Shown here piece after piece: positions 9,575 to 18,352 of a DNA stretch of 64,000 nt (within the stretch, counting starts at the first letter, position 1; every line of letters starts with the position of its first letter). The position numbers were made by a program, and so were the translations under genes. A model generated the notes under the pieces. The model saw only the letters and a program-made list of their open reading frames with translations, was not told the origin of the DNA and searched no databases. The stretch is taken from NCBI RefSeq assembly GCF_000979455.1, contig NZ_JJOY01000014.1:1-64000 (forward strand). Reading direction: 5' to 3'. The DNA is from Methanosarcina sp. 2.H.T.1A.6. Its GTDB lineage: Archaea > Halobacteriota > Methanosarcinia > Methanosarcinales > Methanosarcinaceae.

Positions 9575-9909
9575 TAATGTTTACACCTTAATTAGAGAAG
9601 ATAATATTTAAACTTTCGAATGTTTGCGATATATAAGGCATGCCGACCGCATTTCGAAACAGGAGAACCCTCATAAGTCAAAACTCTGGAACGGGGATAA
9701 ATAAGAAGGCAAGAATAAAAGGATATTAGGGTTTAAAACAAAACGCCCTGAATATAAGAGAAAACGAAAGTTTATTGAAAGAGACTTCCGGTTGCGAATG
9801 TATTTTTTGTGCAAAACGACTGTCTTAAATTAGAGATGAGAGGAATTCATTAGAGTATTAAAGAGTTAGAGGGACTGATAGTAAAAGGATTTAGATGAGA
9901 GGGATTTAA
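9575..9909. other. intergenic spacer between divergent rfcS and DUF2284 gene
   Basis: AT-rich spacer of 335 bp. It must hold promoters for both flanking genes. I see no repeat or RNA structure that I would defend. Confidence 0.5.
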
Positions 9910-10449
9910 TTGCCCGAGAATTTACACATTTTAATTGAAAAGGCTTCAAGCCCGGGACTTAAAGTCTACCCCCTGGAATCAGGAGATCTTGTGGTGGAGA
10001 ACCGGATAGCCCTGAAATGTGCCCACGGCTGCCGGAACTATGGAGAGAGGCTTAGCTGTCCTCCCCACATCCATTCCATTGAAGAATTCAGGAAGATCCT
10101 TTCAGAATACAGAGATGCGCTCCTCCTTGTGGAAGAACACGATACTGCAGATGTGCAGGATATCCTCGAAGCCTGGGGAGAACTCCAGAAAAAGTCCTTC
10201 CGTAAGATGTTCGAGCTGGAACAGGAAGCTTTCAGGAAAGGTTTTATCTATGCCCACCTGCTCCGGCCCGGCCCCTGCAACGAATGCGAAAGTTGCAACC
10301 TGGAAAAGTGCGTAAAACCTGAGTTCAGGCGTTTTCCCCCGGAAGCCGTGGGAGTCAACCTGCAGAAAGTTATGGAAAAGGCAGGTATCGAGCTTGAGTT
10401 TTGCAGACCTGAAAAAACAATGTGTGTAGGGGTTCTCCTTGTGGAATGA
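9910..10449 (+). CDS. DUF2284 predicted metal-binding protein, TTG start
   Basis: A 179-residue cysteine-rich protein of the DUF2284/COG5423 family. Cysteines cluster as CAHGCRNYGERLSCPPH (about residues 37-53) and CNECESCNLEKC (about 122-133), with the family motif CVKPEFRRFPPEAVGVN and a final CVGVLLVE. Such spacing suggests iron-sulfur or zinc binding. The frame opens immediately after an in-frame TAA at 9907, so the TTG at 9910 is the first usable start, with GAGAGGG upstream. No function is established for the family. Confidence 0.85.
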   Translation: MPENLHILIEKASSPGLKVYPLESGDLVVENRIALKCAHGCRNYGERLSCPPHIHSIEEFRKILSEYRDALLLVEEHDTADVQDILEAWGELQKKSFRKMFELEQEAFRKGFIYAHLLRPGPCNECESCNLEKCVKPEFRRFPPEAVGVNLQKVMEKAGIELEFCRPEKTMCVGVLLVE

Positions 10450-10510
10450 AAAACTAAAAAAGCCAGAAAAGAAGCCAAAAAGAAACCAAAAAGAAGCCAA
10501 AAAGAAAAGG

Positions 10511-10542
10511 TCGAATTGCCCTTTTGGGGGAGAGCAATTCGG
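10511..10542. terminator. hairpin between convergent genes
   Basis: CGAATTGC (10512-10519) pairs with GCAATTCG (10534-10541) around a loop that itself contains CC-TTTT-GG. It follows a run of AAGCCAAAAAGAA repeats (about 10456-10505) and separates the plus-strand DUF2284 gene from the end of the rnf operon. Confidence 0.5.
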
Positions 10543-10565
10543 ATTTTCAGGTTAAATCTGTTTGT

Positions 10566-10910
10566 TTACTCACCATAGGCAAAATTGTAGGCAATCTTTC
10601 CTATGATGGGGATTTTGAACTTTGAGCCCCTGAAGGCCATGTACATCGGAATCACGATGAGCAGCATTCCAGGCATTCCAACACCGTCTGCAATGGCCCA
10701 GCCAATCGTTGGGATCCATGCCACAAGGAAGATAAAGAGAACATACGGCAGGAAGAGCAGGATCGACTGCATGGCGTGGAAGCGGACGAACTTGTTCTTG
10801 CGCTCAAGGAGCAGGAAGAACAGGCCTGAGAGCCAACCTACAGGGTAACAGAGAGCTGCCACGACATTTTCAGGCAAGCCCAGGAAAGTTTTGTACGGCA
10901 TATTTTTCAC
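10566..10910 (-). CDS. Tic20/DUF4870-like membrane protein of the rnf operon
   Basis: A 114-residue protein with three to four hydrophobic segments. GLPENVVAALCYPVGWLSGLFF followed by a charged KNKFVRFHAMQSI loop is typical of the DUF4870 (Tic20-like) family. It follows rnfB on the same strand after 43 nt and ends the mmcA-rnf operon. In M. acetivorans a small membrane protein at this place is co-transcribed with rnf; its function is unknown. It may assist assembly of the complex, which is inference. Confidence 0.82.
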   Translation of the reverse strand: MKNMPYKTFLGLPENVVAALCYPVGWLSGLFFLLLERKNKFVRFHAMQSILLFLPYVLFIFLVAWIPTIGWAIADGVGMPGMLLIVIPMYMAFRGSKFKIPIIGKIAYNFAYGE

Positions 10911-10953
10911 CTCTTTAGTCTTTAAAGGCTGTCAGAAAATAAACGAGCCCGGA

Positions 10954-11760
10954 TTACCGGAGCTCGATTGCCTTCTGCGGGCAGATAGTAACACAGGCTC
11001 CACATGCTGTACACTTTTCCTGATCGATTTCAGCCAGGAATTCCGTGACCTTGATAGCGCCTGCTGGGCATTCTTTTTCACATTTCTTACAGCCGATACA
11101 GCCAACCTCACAGACTGCCTTAACGTCTTTACCCTTGTCATGGGAACGGCAGAGCACATGCACTTTCTCTGAGTTCCTGGCAAAGGTGAGCACACCGTTA
11201 GGGCAGGATGCAATACAGTTTCCGCAGCTTGTACATAGGTTCTTGTTCACAACCGGGAAACCGTCTTCTCCCATGGAGATGGCGTCAAACGGGCAGGCTC
11301 TGACACAGGTCCCAAGCCCCATACAGCCGTAGGTACAGCCTTTCCTGGAATCACAGAGCATGAGGGCAGCTTTGCAGCCTTCCACTCCCTGATAATCATA
11401 AAGGGTCGTACAGTGAGCCTGTCCACCCTGACAGCGGACAAAGGGAAAAGCCTTCTCGGACTCTGAAACTTCCTGTCCCATGACTGCGCCAATCTGTTTT
11501 GCAACGTCATATCCTCCGACCGGGCAGCTGTTTACAGGTGCACCACTGAGGACAATTGCTTCGGCACAGGAAGCACATCCGGCAAATCCGCACCCACCAC
11601 AGTTGGCTCCGGGGAGAAGGGAAGCGACCTCATCGACCAGAGGATTGGTTTCCACTTTAAAGACCTTGGAGGCAAATACCAGCATTGCGCCTACCGCAAT
11701 ACAGAGCCCTACAAGCACCGAAACGGTGTTTATGATCACAGTCATAATGTCTGCGGTCAT
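10954..11760 (-). CDS. rnfB: Rnf complex subunit B, polyferredoxin
   Basis: Electron-input subunit of Rnf, taking electrons from reduced ferredoxin. It has 268 residues: an N-terminal membrane helix (about 8-30), the RnfB cluster motif CGGCGFAGCASCAEAI, then four further ferredoxin-like motifs CTYGCMGLGTCVRACP, CTSCGNCIASCP, CIGCKKCEKECP and CTACGACVTICP. Its start overlaps the rnfA stop by 4 nt (ATGA). Confidence 0.96.
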   Translation of the reverse strand: MTADIMTVIINTVSVLVGLCIAVGAMLVFASKVFKVETNPLVDEVASLLPGANCGGCGFAGCASCAEAIVLSGAPVNSCPVGGYDVAKQIGAVMGQEVSESEKAFPFVRCQGGQAHCTTLYDYQGVEGCKAALMLCDSRKGCTYGCMGLGTCVRACPFDAISMGEDGFPVVNKNLCTSCGNCIASCPNGVLTFARNSEKVHVLCRSHDKGKDVKAVCEVGCIGCKKCEKECPAGAIKVTEFLAEIDQEKCTACGACVTICPQKAIELR

Positions 11761-12356
11761 AGTGGAATCACCTTGAAGTAGTTAGCAAAGGACATTGACA
11801 TGATCAACGCAATGAAGAAAGCGTATGTGACTCCTCTTCCAACTGCTTTTGGGACATAGAGCACGTTACTCCTCTCACGTATGGAAGACATGATGAGCAT
11901 TGCAACAGTATATCCTACTCCGGCTGCAATCCCGAAAGTAATACTCTGGATGAAGGTGTATTCGTTCATCACATTAAGCAGCACAGCACCGAGCACTGCA
12001 CAGTTCGTGGAGATCAGAGGCAGGTAAATACCAAGCGACCTGTACAGAGGGGGCATATGCTTCCGGACAATAAACTCTACCAGCTGCACAAGCGCTGCAA
12101 TCACTATGATGAATGCAATCGTGTTCAGGTACTCAAGCCTCAAAGGAACCAGAATGAACGTGTACAGGAGGTATGAGACGAAAGAGGACAGCGTAATAAC
12201 GAAGATAACTGCCCCTGACATCCCGGATGCGCTTTTTACGTCCTTTGTGACGCCCACGAAAGAACAGAGCCCGAGGAACTGGACCACCAGGAAGTTCTTA
12301 AGAAACACGCCATCCATAAAGATCGCAAATAGAGATGCGTCTGCCATTTTAATCAC
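11757..12356 (-). CDS. rnfA: Rnf complex subunit A
   Basis: Integral membrane subunit of 199 residues with six predicted helices, paired with RnfE to form the pseudo-symmetric core that holds an iron-sulfur cluster in the membrane. The inverted-repeat signatures NFLVVQFLGLCSFVGVTKD and STNCAVLGAVLL each carry the conserved cysteine. It overlaps rnfE by 8 nt and rnfB by 4 nt, pointing to translational coupling. Confidence 0.95.
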   Translation of the reverse strand: MIKMADASLFAIFMDGVFLKNFLVVQFLGLCSFVGVTKDVKSASGMSGAVIFVITLSSFVSYLLYTFILVPLRLEYLNTIAFIIVIAALVQLVEFIVRKHMPPLYRSLGIYLPLISTNCAVLGAVLLNVMNEYTFIQSITFGIAAGVGYTVAMLIMSSIRERSNVLYVPKAVGRGVTYAFFIALIMSMSFANYFKVIPL

Positions 12357-12993
12357 CTTTCATAGCCTTTAAAATCCTGCGGTAATTGACCATAGTCATC
12401 AGGACCCCAATGGTCAGGAAAGCTCCCGGCGACAGAGTCATAACACCTATGGGGTTGTACCCCAGCATGGAGACAAAGTCAATTAACTGGACTCCAAAGA
12501 GCTTGATCCCGCCTGTACCCAGAAGCTCCCTGATACCTCCAAGAAGCATTAGCACAAGCAAGAACCCTGAGCCTACACCGAATGCATCAATTATCGAGTA
12601 AAAGACTCCATTCTTCAGGGCATAGGCTTCGGCACGTCCGATCACAATACAGTTCACCACGATCAAGGGAATGTACACACCTAAAGATGCGTACATACCA
12701 GGCGTAAACGCTTCCATTACCATATCCACTATCGAAACGAAAGTAGCTATGACAATGAGTTCTATTGGAATTCTCACTGTGTCAGGAATTTCTTTTCTAA
12801 GTAATGATACCAGCATATTTGAACCGACAAGAACAAATAAGGTCCCTGCAGCCATACCAATCCCGTTTTCAACGGAAGTGGTGACAGCCAGCGTAGGGCA
12901 GAGCCCTAACACGAGGCCAAATATGGGGTTGTCCTTGGTAATTCCTCGCATATATTCACTTGCTACACTCCTATTATCACCCATATGAATCAC
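12349..12993 (-). CDS. rnfE: Rnf complex subunit E
   Basis: Integral membrane partner of RnfA, 214 residues, six predicted helices. The conserved cysteine-containing stretches NPIFGLVLGLCPTLAVTTS and VNCIVIGRAEAYA are present. Start overlaps the rnfG stop by 4 nt. Confidence 0.95.
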   Translation of the reverse strand: MIHMGDNRSVASEYMRGITKDNPIFGLVLGLCPTLAVTTSVENGIGMAAGTLFVLVGSNMLVSLLRKEIPDTVRIPIELIVIATFVSIVDMVMEAFTPGMYASLGVYIPLIVVNCIVIGRAEAYALKNGVFYSIIDAFGVGSGFLLVLMLLGGIRELLGTGGIKLFGVQLIDFVSMLGYNPIGVMTLSPGAFLTIGVLMTMVNYRRILKAMKGD

Positions 12994-13550
12994 CCTTCCT
13001 GAGCTCTTACACCATCGATACCAAAGTGCAGAGCATTCACCACCGTTACGGTTGAAATAGTCGCACCGGAAATGGCATCAACTTTTCCACCGTCTTTGGA
13101 CAAACTAAGATCAGCCACTGGCAGATTTATGAACTGGGACTTAAAACCGGGTTCCGTAATTTTTGCTCCAAGCCCCGGAGTTTCGGCGTGGGACATAACT
13201 TCCATTCCTGTTACGGTGTTGAAGTCCGCGCTTACTCCACCAAGAAGCTCAACAAGGCCCTGTGCACCGGGTTGAGTATTTCGGAAGGCATACCCGACGA
13301 TATTTCCGGAAGAGTCAACTCCACGGAAGTACAGAACAACAGGGTTGCCTTCTGCATCTACCTCGTCCCCATAAACCGGTTCAAAGTCTGCAGCTGCAGG
13401 CAGAACCGCTTTTAATGCCTGCTTCTCCTGCTCAGCCTGCAGTACTCCCAACTGCACCTGGGTAGGGACAAAGGTCACTGCCAGAAGTACAGCCGCGAGC
13501 GCTGAAAGTACAATCATTTTTATGATAATGTTTGCCGGGGTATTTTTCAC
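12990..13550 (-). CDS. rnfG: Rnf complex subunit G, covalent flavoprotein
   Basis: A 186-residue protein with one N-terminal membrane helix and an extracytoplasmic FMN-binding domain. SGATIST near residue 160 contains the threonine that receives FMN through a phosphoester bond in this family, the target of the ApbE encoded divergently from the operon. Overlaps rnfD by 4 nt and rnfE by 4 nt. Confidence 0.95.
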   Translation of the reverse strand: MKNTPANIIIKMIVLSALAAVLLAVTFVPTQVQLGVLQAEQEKQALKAVLPAAADFEPVYGDEVDAEGNPVVLYFRGVDSSGNIVGYAFRNTQPGAQGLVELLGGVSADFNTVTGMEVMSHAETPGLGAKITEPGFKSQFINLPVADLSLSKDGGKVDAISGATISTVTVVNALHFGIDGVRAQEG

Positions 13551-14404
13551 GCTTCAACACCTCCAAAAGGCTTTGGAACGGTGGAGCGTTCGATCAGCGG
13601 GGAAATGGCATTTGCAAGCAGCAGTCCATAGAAGGTCCCCTCGATATAATTTCCAGTGAAGTACCCGTAAACTACTGTAAGGACTCCACAAGCAACCCCG
13701 TAAATAAGTCTTCCATTCCGGGTTATCGGAGAGGTAGAGGTTTCCGTTGCAATGAAAAACACTCCAAGCAGGAAAGACCCTGTAAAGATGTAAGAAAGAG
13801 GATCTCCGAGCACAACCACAAGCACCACAGTTGTCAGTAAATACATGAGAGGAATTCTCCACTCAATGTACCTTCTGGCAATGAGGTACAGCACACCGAT
13901 CATCGCAATGGGGGATGCATCTGCCAGGAACCCGGCTCCTGTCTCAAGGATAAGGTCCGAGAGAGAACCAAGCTGGGGAACTGAGAGAGGTACCATCAGG
14001 AAAGGCCAGGAAAGCTTCAAAAAGACCCAGGTAGCCAGTGCGGGGTTGAACATATAAGAGCCAAGCCCCCCAAAAGCATGCTTTACAACCCCTACTCCGA
14101 AGACTGCCCCGATAAAGGGTAGCCAGAAGGGGACTGCGGGTGGGACCATCAGTGCGATCAGCAGTCCCAGATAGACTGCATTTCCATCACCGATTGTGAC
14201 TTTCTGTTTGAATGCCTTTTGGATTGCCAGTTCGATAAAAACTGCACCCAGCACTCCGGCAACAAGATTACCGAGAGCGGGGAATCCAAATAAGTAAATC
14301 GAAGCTAAACATAACGGGAGAAGAACAATAAATCTGCTCCACATTAATTTCTTAACCGATACACCTTCCTTTATATGAGGAGGTGGGGATACCGTAAAGG
14401 CCAT
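13547..14404 (-). CDS. rnfD: Rnf complex subunit D
   Basis: Integral membrane flavoprotein subunit of 285 residues with about eight helices, homologous to NqrB and part of the ion-translocating path. The conserved block GSYMFNPALATWVFLKL and the region ATETSTSPITRNGR near residue 220 fit the RnfD flavin-site neighbourhood. It starts one base after the rnfC stop. Confidence 0.95.
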   Translation of the reverse strand: MAFTVSPPPHIKEGVSVKKLMWSRFIVLLPLCLASIYLFGFPALGNLVAGVLGAVFIELAIQKAFKQKVTIGDGNAVYLGLLIALMVPPAVPFWLPFIGAVFGVGVVKHAFGGLGSYMFNPALATWVFLKLSWPFLMVPLSVPQLGSLSDLILETGAGFLADASPIAMIGVLYLIARRYIEWRIPLMYLLTTVVLVVVLGDPLSYIFTGSFLLGVFFIATETSTSPITRNGRLIYGVACGVLTVVYGYFTGNYIEGTFYGLLLANAISPLIERSTVPKPFGGVEA

Positions 14405-15718
14405 TTATTTAGTCGCCTCCTCCATAGCTTCAGCAGCACTCAGGTTGTGGATCTGAAGCTTTGAGTATTTGATCAATTGCACAAGATGTCTTTTTGAGGG
14501 ACAGACTACCGCACATGCCCCGCACTCAATGCAGTTCATAGCGTACAGCTGCTCACATTCCTCATATTTACCAAGGTTCGAATAGGATGCAATTCTGGTC
14601 GGAAGCAGGTTTACAGGACAGACGTCCACACAGCGCCCACAATGGACACAGGCAATCGATTCATCCCGCAAGACTTCTTCCTTTGTCTGGATGACAATTC
14701 CCGTGGTGTTCTTGACCACTGGAGCCTCATCCGTATACACGGCTACTCCGCCCATCGACCCGTTAATAATAAGCTTGCCAGGTTCACCCCTGTAACCTCC
14801 GCAGGCATCAATTACGTCCTTTATAGGAGTTCCGAACCTGACAATTACGGACCCGGGCTTGTTGACAGCTCCTGTGACCGTTACTGCGTTTTCAAGGTAA
14901 GGCTTACCTTCATATATGGCATCGTATACTGCTTTGGAAGATTTTACTCCGCATACTACCACATGCACATCTGAGGGTTCGTGTCCGAGGGAGATCTTCC
15001 TGCCCATCACATCAGCTGAGAGCAGGTTCATCATCGTTGGGGTATAGGTGATTTTGCCTGCTGCAACCACGATGATCCGGTCGTCAATGTCTTCAAGGTA
15101 GTAGTCAGCGTGCCTCTTCCCGATGATCGGGGCAATAGTGAGGGGTTTTCCATCAACTACGGCGCCTTTGAAGGCTTTTATGGACTCCTTGTCATCTGCC
15201 CGGACAACAATTACTCCCCTCGAGATCCCACTTGCTTCAAGCATAAGGCTGAACCCTTTGAGAACCTTGTCAAGGGAGTTCAGGTAAGCATGGGTAATCA
15301 GGGGAAAGGTTGCATTCATGAGCAGAGTATCGATTCTCTTTCCAGGCTTCAGGGCAAGGTATGTGGGCTTTTCGTAATACTCAACAATTCCCGCTTCCTT
15401 GATCATCTGAATTAACCTTGAAGGAGGTGCATTCTTTTCAGGAACGAACTCAACCGATTGTGTACACTCTGAAGGTGTGAGCACAACACTGAGGATTCTC
15501 TTTCCGCTGGGGTTTGGCATCAACCCAATTGATTCCACAGTCCCGCAAAAGGGGGAATGGACATAAGCGAGGTCGCTGCCCTCGCATTCCCCCAGCTTCT
15601 GGCCGACGAGAACCTCTTCGCCTTTCTTAACCAGAGGAGCACAAGCAATTCCGTCATGCTGCCTCATGGGTATAATCGCCTTTTCAGGCAGTTTATCAAG
15701 TCTAATAACATCACTCAA
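14405..15718 (-). CDS. rnfC: Rnf complex subunit C
   Basis: Peripheral iron-sulfur subunit of 437 residues. A barrel-sandwich region at the N-terminus (CAPLVKKGEEVLVGQKLGE) is followed by an NuoF-like flavin fold region and two cluster motifs, CVHCGRCVDVCPVNLLP and CIECGACAVVCPSK. The usual glycine-rich NADH site of bacterial RnfC is not obvious; Methanosarcina Rnf does not use NAD, and MmcA is thought to take its place. Confidence 0.95.
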   Translation of the reverse strand: MSDVIRLDKLPEKAIIPMRQHDGIACAPLVKKGEEVLVGQKLGECEGSDLAYVHSPFCGTVESIGLMPNPSGKRILSVVLTPSECTQSVEFVPEKNAPPSRLIQMIKEAGIVEYYEKPTYLALKPGKRIDTLLMNATFPLITHAYLNSLDKVLKGFSLMLEASGISRGVIVVRADDKESIKAFKGAVVDGKPLTIAPIIGKRHADYYLEDIDDRIIVVAAGKITYTPTMMNLLSADVMGRKISLGHEPSDVHVVVCGVKSSKAVYDAIYEGKPYLENAVTVTGAVNKPGSVIVRFGTPIKDVIDACGGYRGEPGKLIINGSMGGVAVYTDEAPVVKNTTGIVIQTKEEVLRDESIACVHCGRCVDVCPVNLLPTRIASYSNLGKYEECEQLYAMNCIECGACAVVCPSKRHLVQLIKYSKLQIHNLSAAEAMEEATK

Positions 15719-15732
15719 GGTTTGCCGCCTCC

Positions 15733-17232
15733 TTACAGTGCAGGCTCCGTTTCAACCTCTACAGGTTTCGGCCTGGGATAGGTAACAGCGATGCTCTTTG
15801 CAGCTGCTGAGTCTCCTCCCGGATCCTCTACATAACCTATAGATGTCCAGTCAATCACGGCTTTGCTTCCATGGCAGTCCTTGCAGGTCAGAGGAGAAGA
15901 AATTCCCACATCTTTGCTGACGATGCTATGTGCGACCTGATAATAAAGTTCCGAAGTCCTCAAGACCGCATTCGGATAATCGGGCTTTCCGTCTCCGTTG
16001 GCATCGTAAGCCTGCATTTCGTCCACTGTTACTTTACCATCGCCGTCGGAATCCGCTGCCTTCACATACTGTACCGGGATAGGATCTCCAACGGAGATAC
16101 TTGTGTTCGGGTTTGCGAGCACTTCAGGGTTAGTACCTGCGTCCCACCAGGTTCCGGTAATATTGTTGAACGGGGTGAGCATTACACCGGTGTCATTCCT
16201 TGTATCCACGCTTGGCAGGACATCTCCGAAGGTTCCGTTGTGCCAGGCAAGGACAGGCTGGAAGTCTGCTTCCCGGTAAACATCTTCGCGTTCTCCATTC
16301 TGCCAGCTGAAAGATTCAAGTGGCTTGCCACCCGGCAGATCTCCTCCAGGAAGCTCAGGGATGTGACATGCTTCACAGGCAAGGAATTCCATGTGAGAGT
16401 CAGCAAATGGACCGTGTGATATACCTGCATGGCACTCAGCATCGTCACAACTGCGCATGGTATCATCATAGTGGCTCTCCGGAAGGTCGGGGGAATCAGA
16501 AGTGTTTCCACGTCCGATCTGGTGATCAGAGGTTATTATGAAACCTTCAGTGTGGTGACATTCTGCACATTCAACACCTTTTGCTGCATGGACGTCTGAC
16601 TCTGCATAGGATTCTTCATCGCCCCACATAACAGCCCTCTGTTCTACATCGGTGATGTGGCACTTCTGGGCACAAGAAGACTCCTGAGGAGCCCCGTTTA
16701 CATTGTCGTGGAAAACGATCAGCAGAGGGTAGGGGGTAAGCAGATTAGCGTTGTAGACAAAAAACTGTATAGGATTGGTCCTTGCAGCAAGGCTGGATTT
16801 TGCCATAGCTGCGCTGTTTGCATCATCATATTCTCCCTTTTCGATTTTCTCGGCACGGGCTTCGAAATCGTAGAGACCATACTGCTCATGGCACATCATA
16901 CAGTCAACGCCAACACCATATTCTGCAAGCGGACCTCCACCAGGATGGTACTTCCCGAATTCTTTGACCCATTCCTCTTCTCCGGATGTTTCAAGATCAA
17001 AATTTGTGAGGGGAGACCACCGATCCATATCTACCTGTACATGATAAGAATGATTGACATTTTCGTAGACATCGAAGTGACAGCCTCCACAGACCGTATC
17101 GGACCATTCTCCCTTGGTCATGTAGTGGGATGCAATTTGATCATTCCCTGCATATCCAAGAGAAGAATAGGCACCAGCAGCCACGAGAAGCAGCACAGCG
17201 ACTCCCGACACCAACAGATTTAACCTATTCAT
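15733..17232 (-). CDS. mmcA: multiheme c-type cytochrome MmcA (heptaheme)
   Basis: Secreted or membrane-anchored cytochrome of 499 residues, first gene of the operon and 14 nt before rnfC. After a signal helix (about residues 4-27) seven heme sites can be counted: CGGCH, CMMCH, CAECH, CEACH and CKDCH, plus the looser CAQKCH (CX3CH) and CDDAECH (CX4CH). In M. acetivorans it links Rnf to methanophenazine and to extracellular acceptors. Near residues 394-405 is a textbook EF-hand loop, DSDGDGKVTVDE, followed by a partial second one, DANGDGKPD. I start at the ATG at 17232; a GTG at 17241 is in frame. Confidence 0.95.
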   Translation of the reverse strand: MNRLNLLVSGVAVLLLVAAGAYSSLGYAGNDQIASHYMTKGEWSDTVCGGCHFDVYENVNHSYHVQVDMDRWSPLTNFDLETSGEEEWVKEFGKYHPGGGPLAEYGVGVDCMMCHEQYGLYDFEARAEKIEKGEYDDANSAAMAKSSLAARTNPIQFFVYNANLLTPYPLLIVFHDNVNGAPQESSCAQKCHITDVEQRAVMWGDEESYAESDVHAAKGVECAECHHTEGFIITSDHQIGRGNTSDSPDLPESHYDDTMRSCDDAECHAGISHGPFADSHMEFLACEACHIPELPGGDLPGGKPLESFSWQNGEREDVYREADFQPVLAWHNGTFGDVLPSVDTRNDTGVMLTPFNNITGTWWDAGTNPEVLANPNTSISVGDPIPVQYVKAADSDGDGKVTVDEMQAYDANGDGKPDYPNAVLRTSELYYQVAHSIVSKDVGISSPLTCKDCHGSKAVIDWTSIGYVEDPGGDSAAAKSIAVTYPRPKPVEVETEPAL

Positions 17233-18352
17233 AACGACCACATTCTCTTTTTTTGTTCACGTTGTTATGTTCATGCTTGGAAAGAAACAAAGTTCAAATT
17301 TCAACAACTTGAAGCTTATATTGAGTAATGAATGAGATTGAAGGATAATTTACGGCTGGATCGTATACGGCCAGGGGTGTACTGCCGTCACTTCCAGGCC
17401 TCCAGTGGCATAATCCAGAAACACAAAAGGAAATAATTAACGGAAAACTGAAGCGAGAAGGAACTGGCATGAACGGCTAGCCTAGCTCTTTTTGGCATAA
17501 TTTGTTCCCCTGAAGGCTTTTTGATCACCGGCTTTTTCCTTTCCTTGCTTTAGATAGCCATTTTACTCCGAAAAACAAAGCTAAATTCCACTTCAACGAA
17601 AAATGTTTGCTTGAGGTAATACTTATTTCTTTCGAAATAAGTTTGAGGGAATTGTACAGACATTAATAAAGTAATAAAAATATATACTTAATATATAGTA
17701 CGTGACGTATATTAATTAAATATATAAAATGTCTGTAATAGAATTTAAAAATTACACTTTTTTAATATATATAGTTTTCCTAAGAAAATATACATGATTA
17801 TACATTAAAATCAGGAAGGGAATCTACAAAAGTCACCTGGTGAAAAGAATCCTATTAAACCTTCAAAGAAAAGAAAAAAGCCTGTCAGATAAAATAACAT
17901 GAGGAGTATATAAAAGCAGTAGAAAATGGTCCGAGTAATCAATAATTAGTTATTCATTAACCATTAATCATGAATCAACCAGTAAATAAAAGTGAATTGC
18001 CAGTAAATAAAAGTGAATAACTATAGAATGTCCCGCACAGAACAGGGAAAAATGCAGCAACGAAAAATATGATTAAAGAATATAATGAAAGAATATCAAA
18101 AGCCTATTGTCAATAAATAGACAGCACAGAAAAACAAAAAAAATAGATCGGAAGAAAGAGTTAAAAAACTGGCTGAAAAACATTGAAAATAAAAAAGCAA
18201 TCAAAAAAGTAAATAAAAATCAAATTTCACCTTCAATTTCATTTAATTTCACCTTCAATTTCATTTATACCTCGATCCAGTAAAATAAACATCTGGATAG
18301 AATAATAAAAATAACCCAAAATTAAAAAACAAGAAGGAAAAATTGATAGAGC
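17233..18352. promoter_or_regulatory. long divergent mmcA/apbE control region
   Basis: No gene is visible in 1.1 kb. A perfect inverted repeat ACTTATTTC-TTTC-GAAATAAGT lies at 17621-17642. A 19-bp direct duplication around CAGTAAATAAAAGTGAAT occurs near 17980-18018, and AATTTCACCTTCAATTTCATTT is doubled at about 18222-18266. The tract 17640-17800 is extremely AT-rich, with several TATA-like boxes. The length fits a regulated divergent promoter with long leaders; no factor site can be named. Confidence 0.55.
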
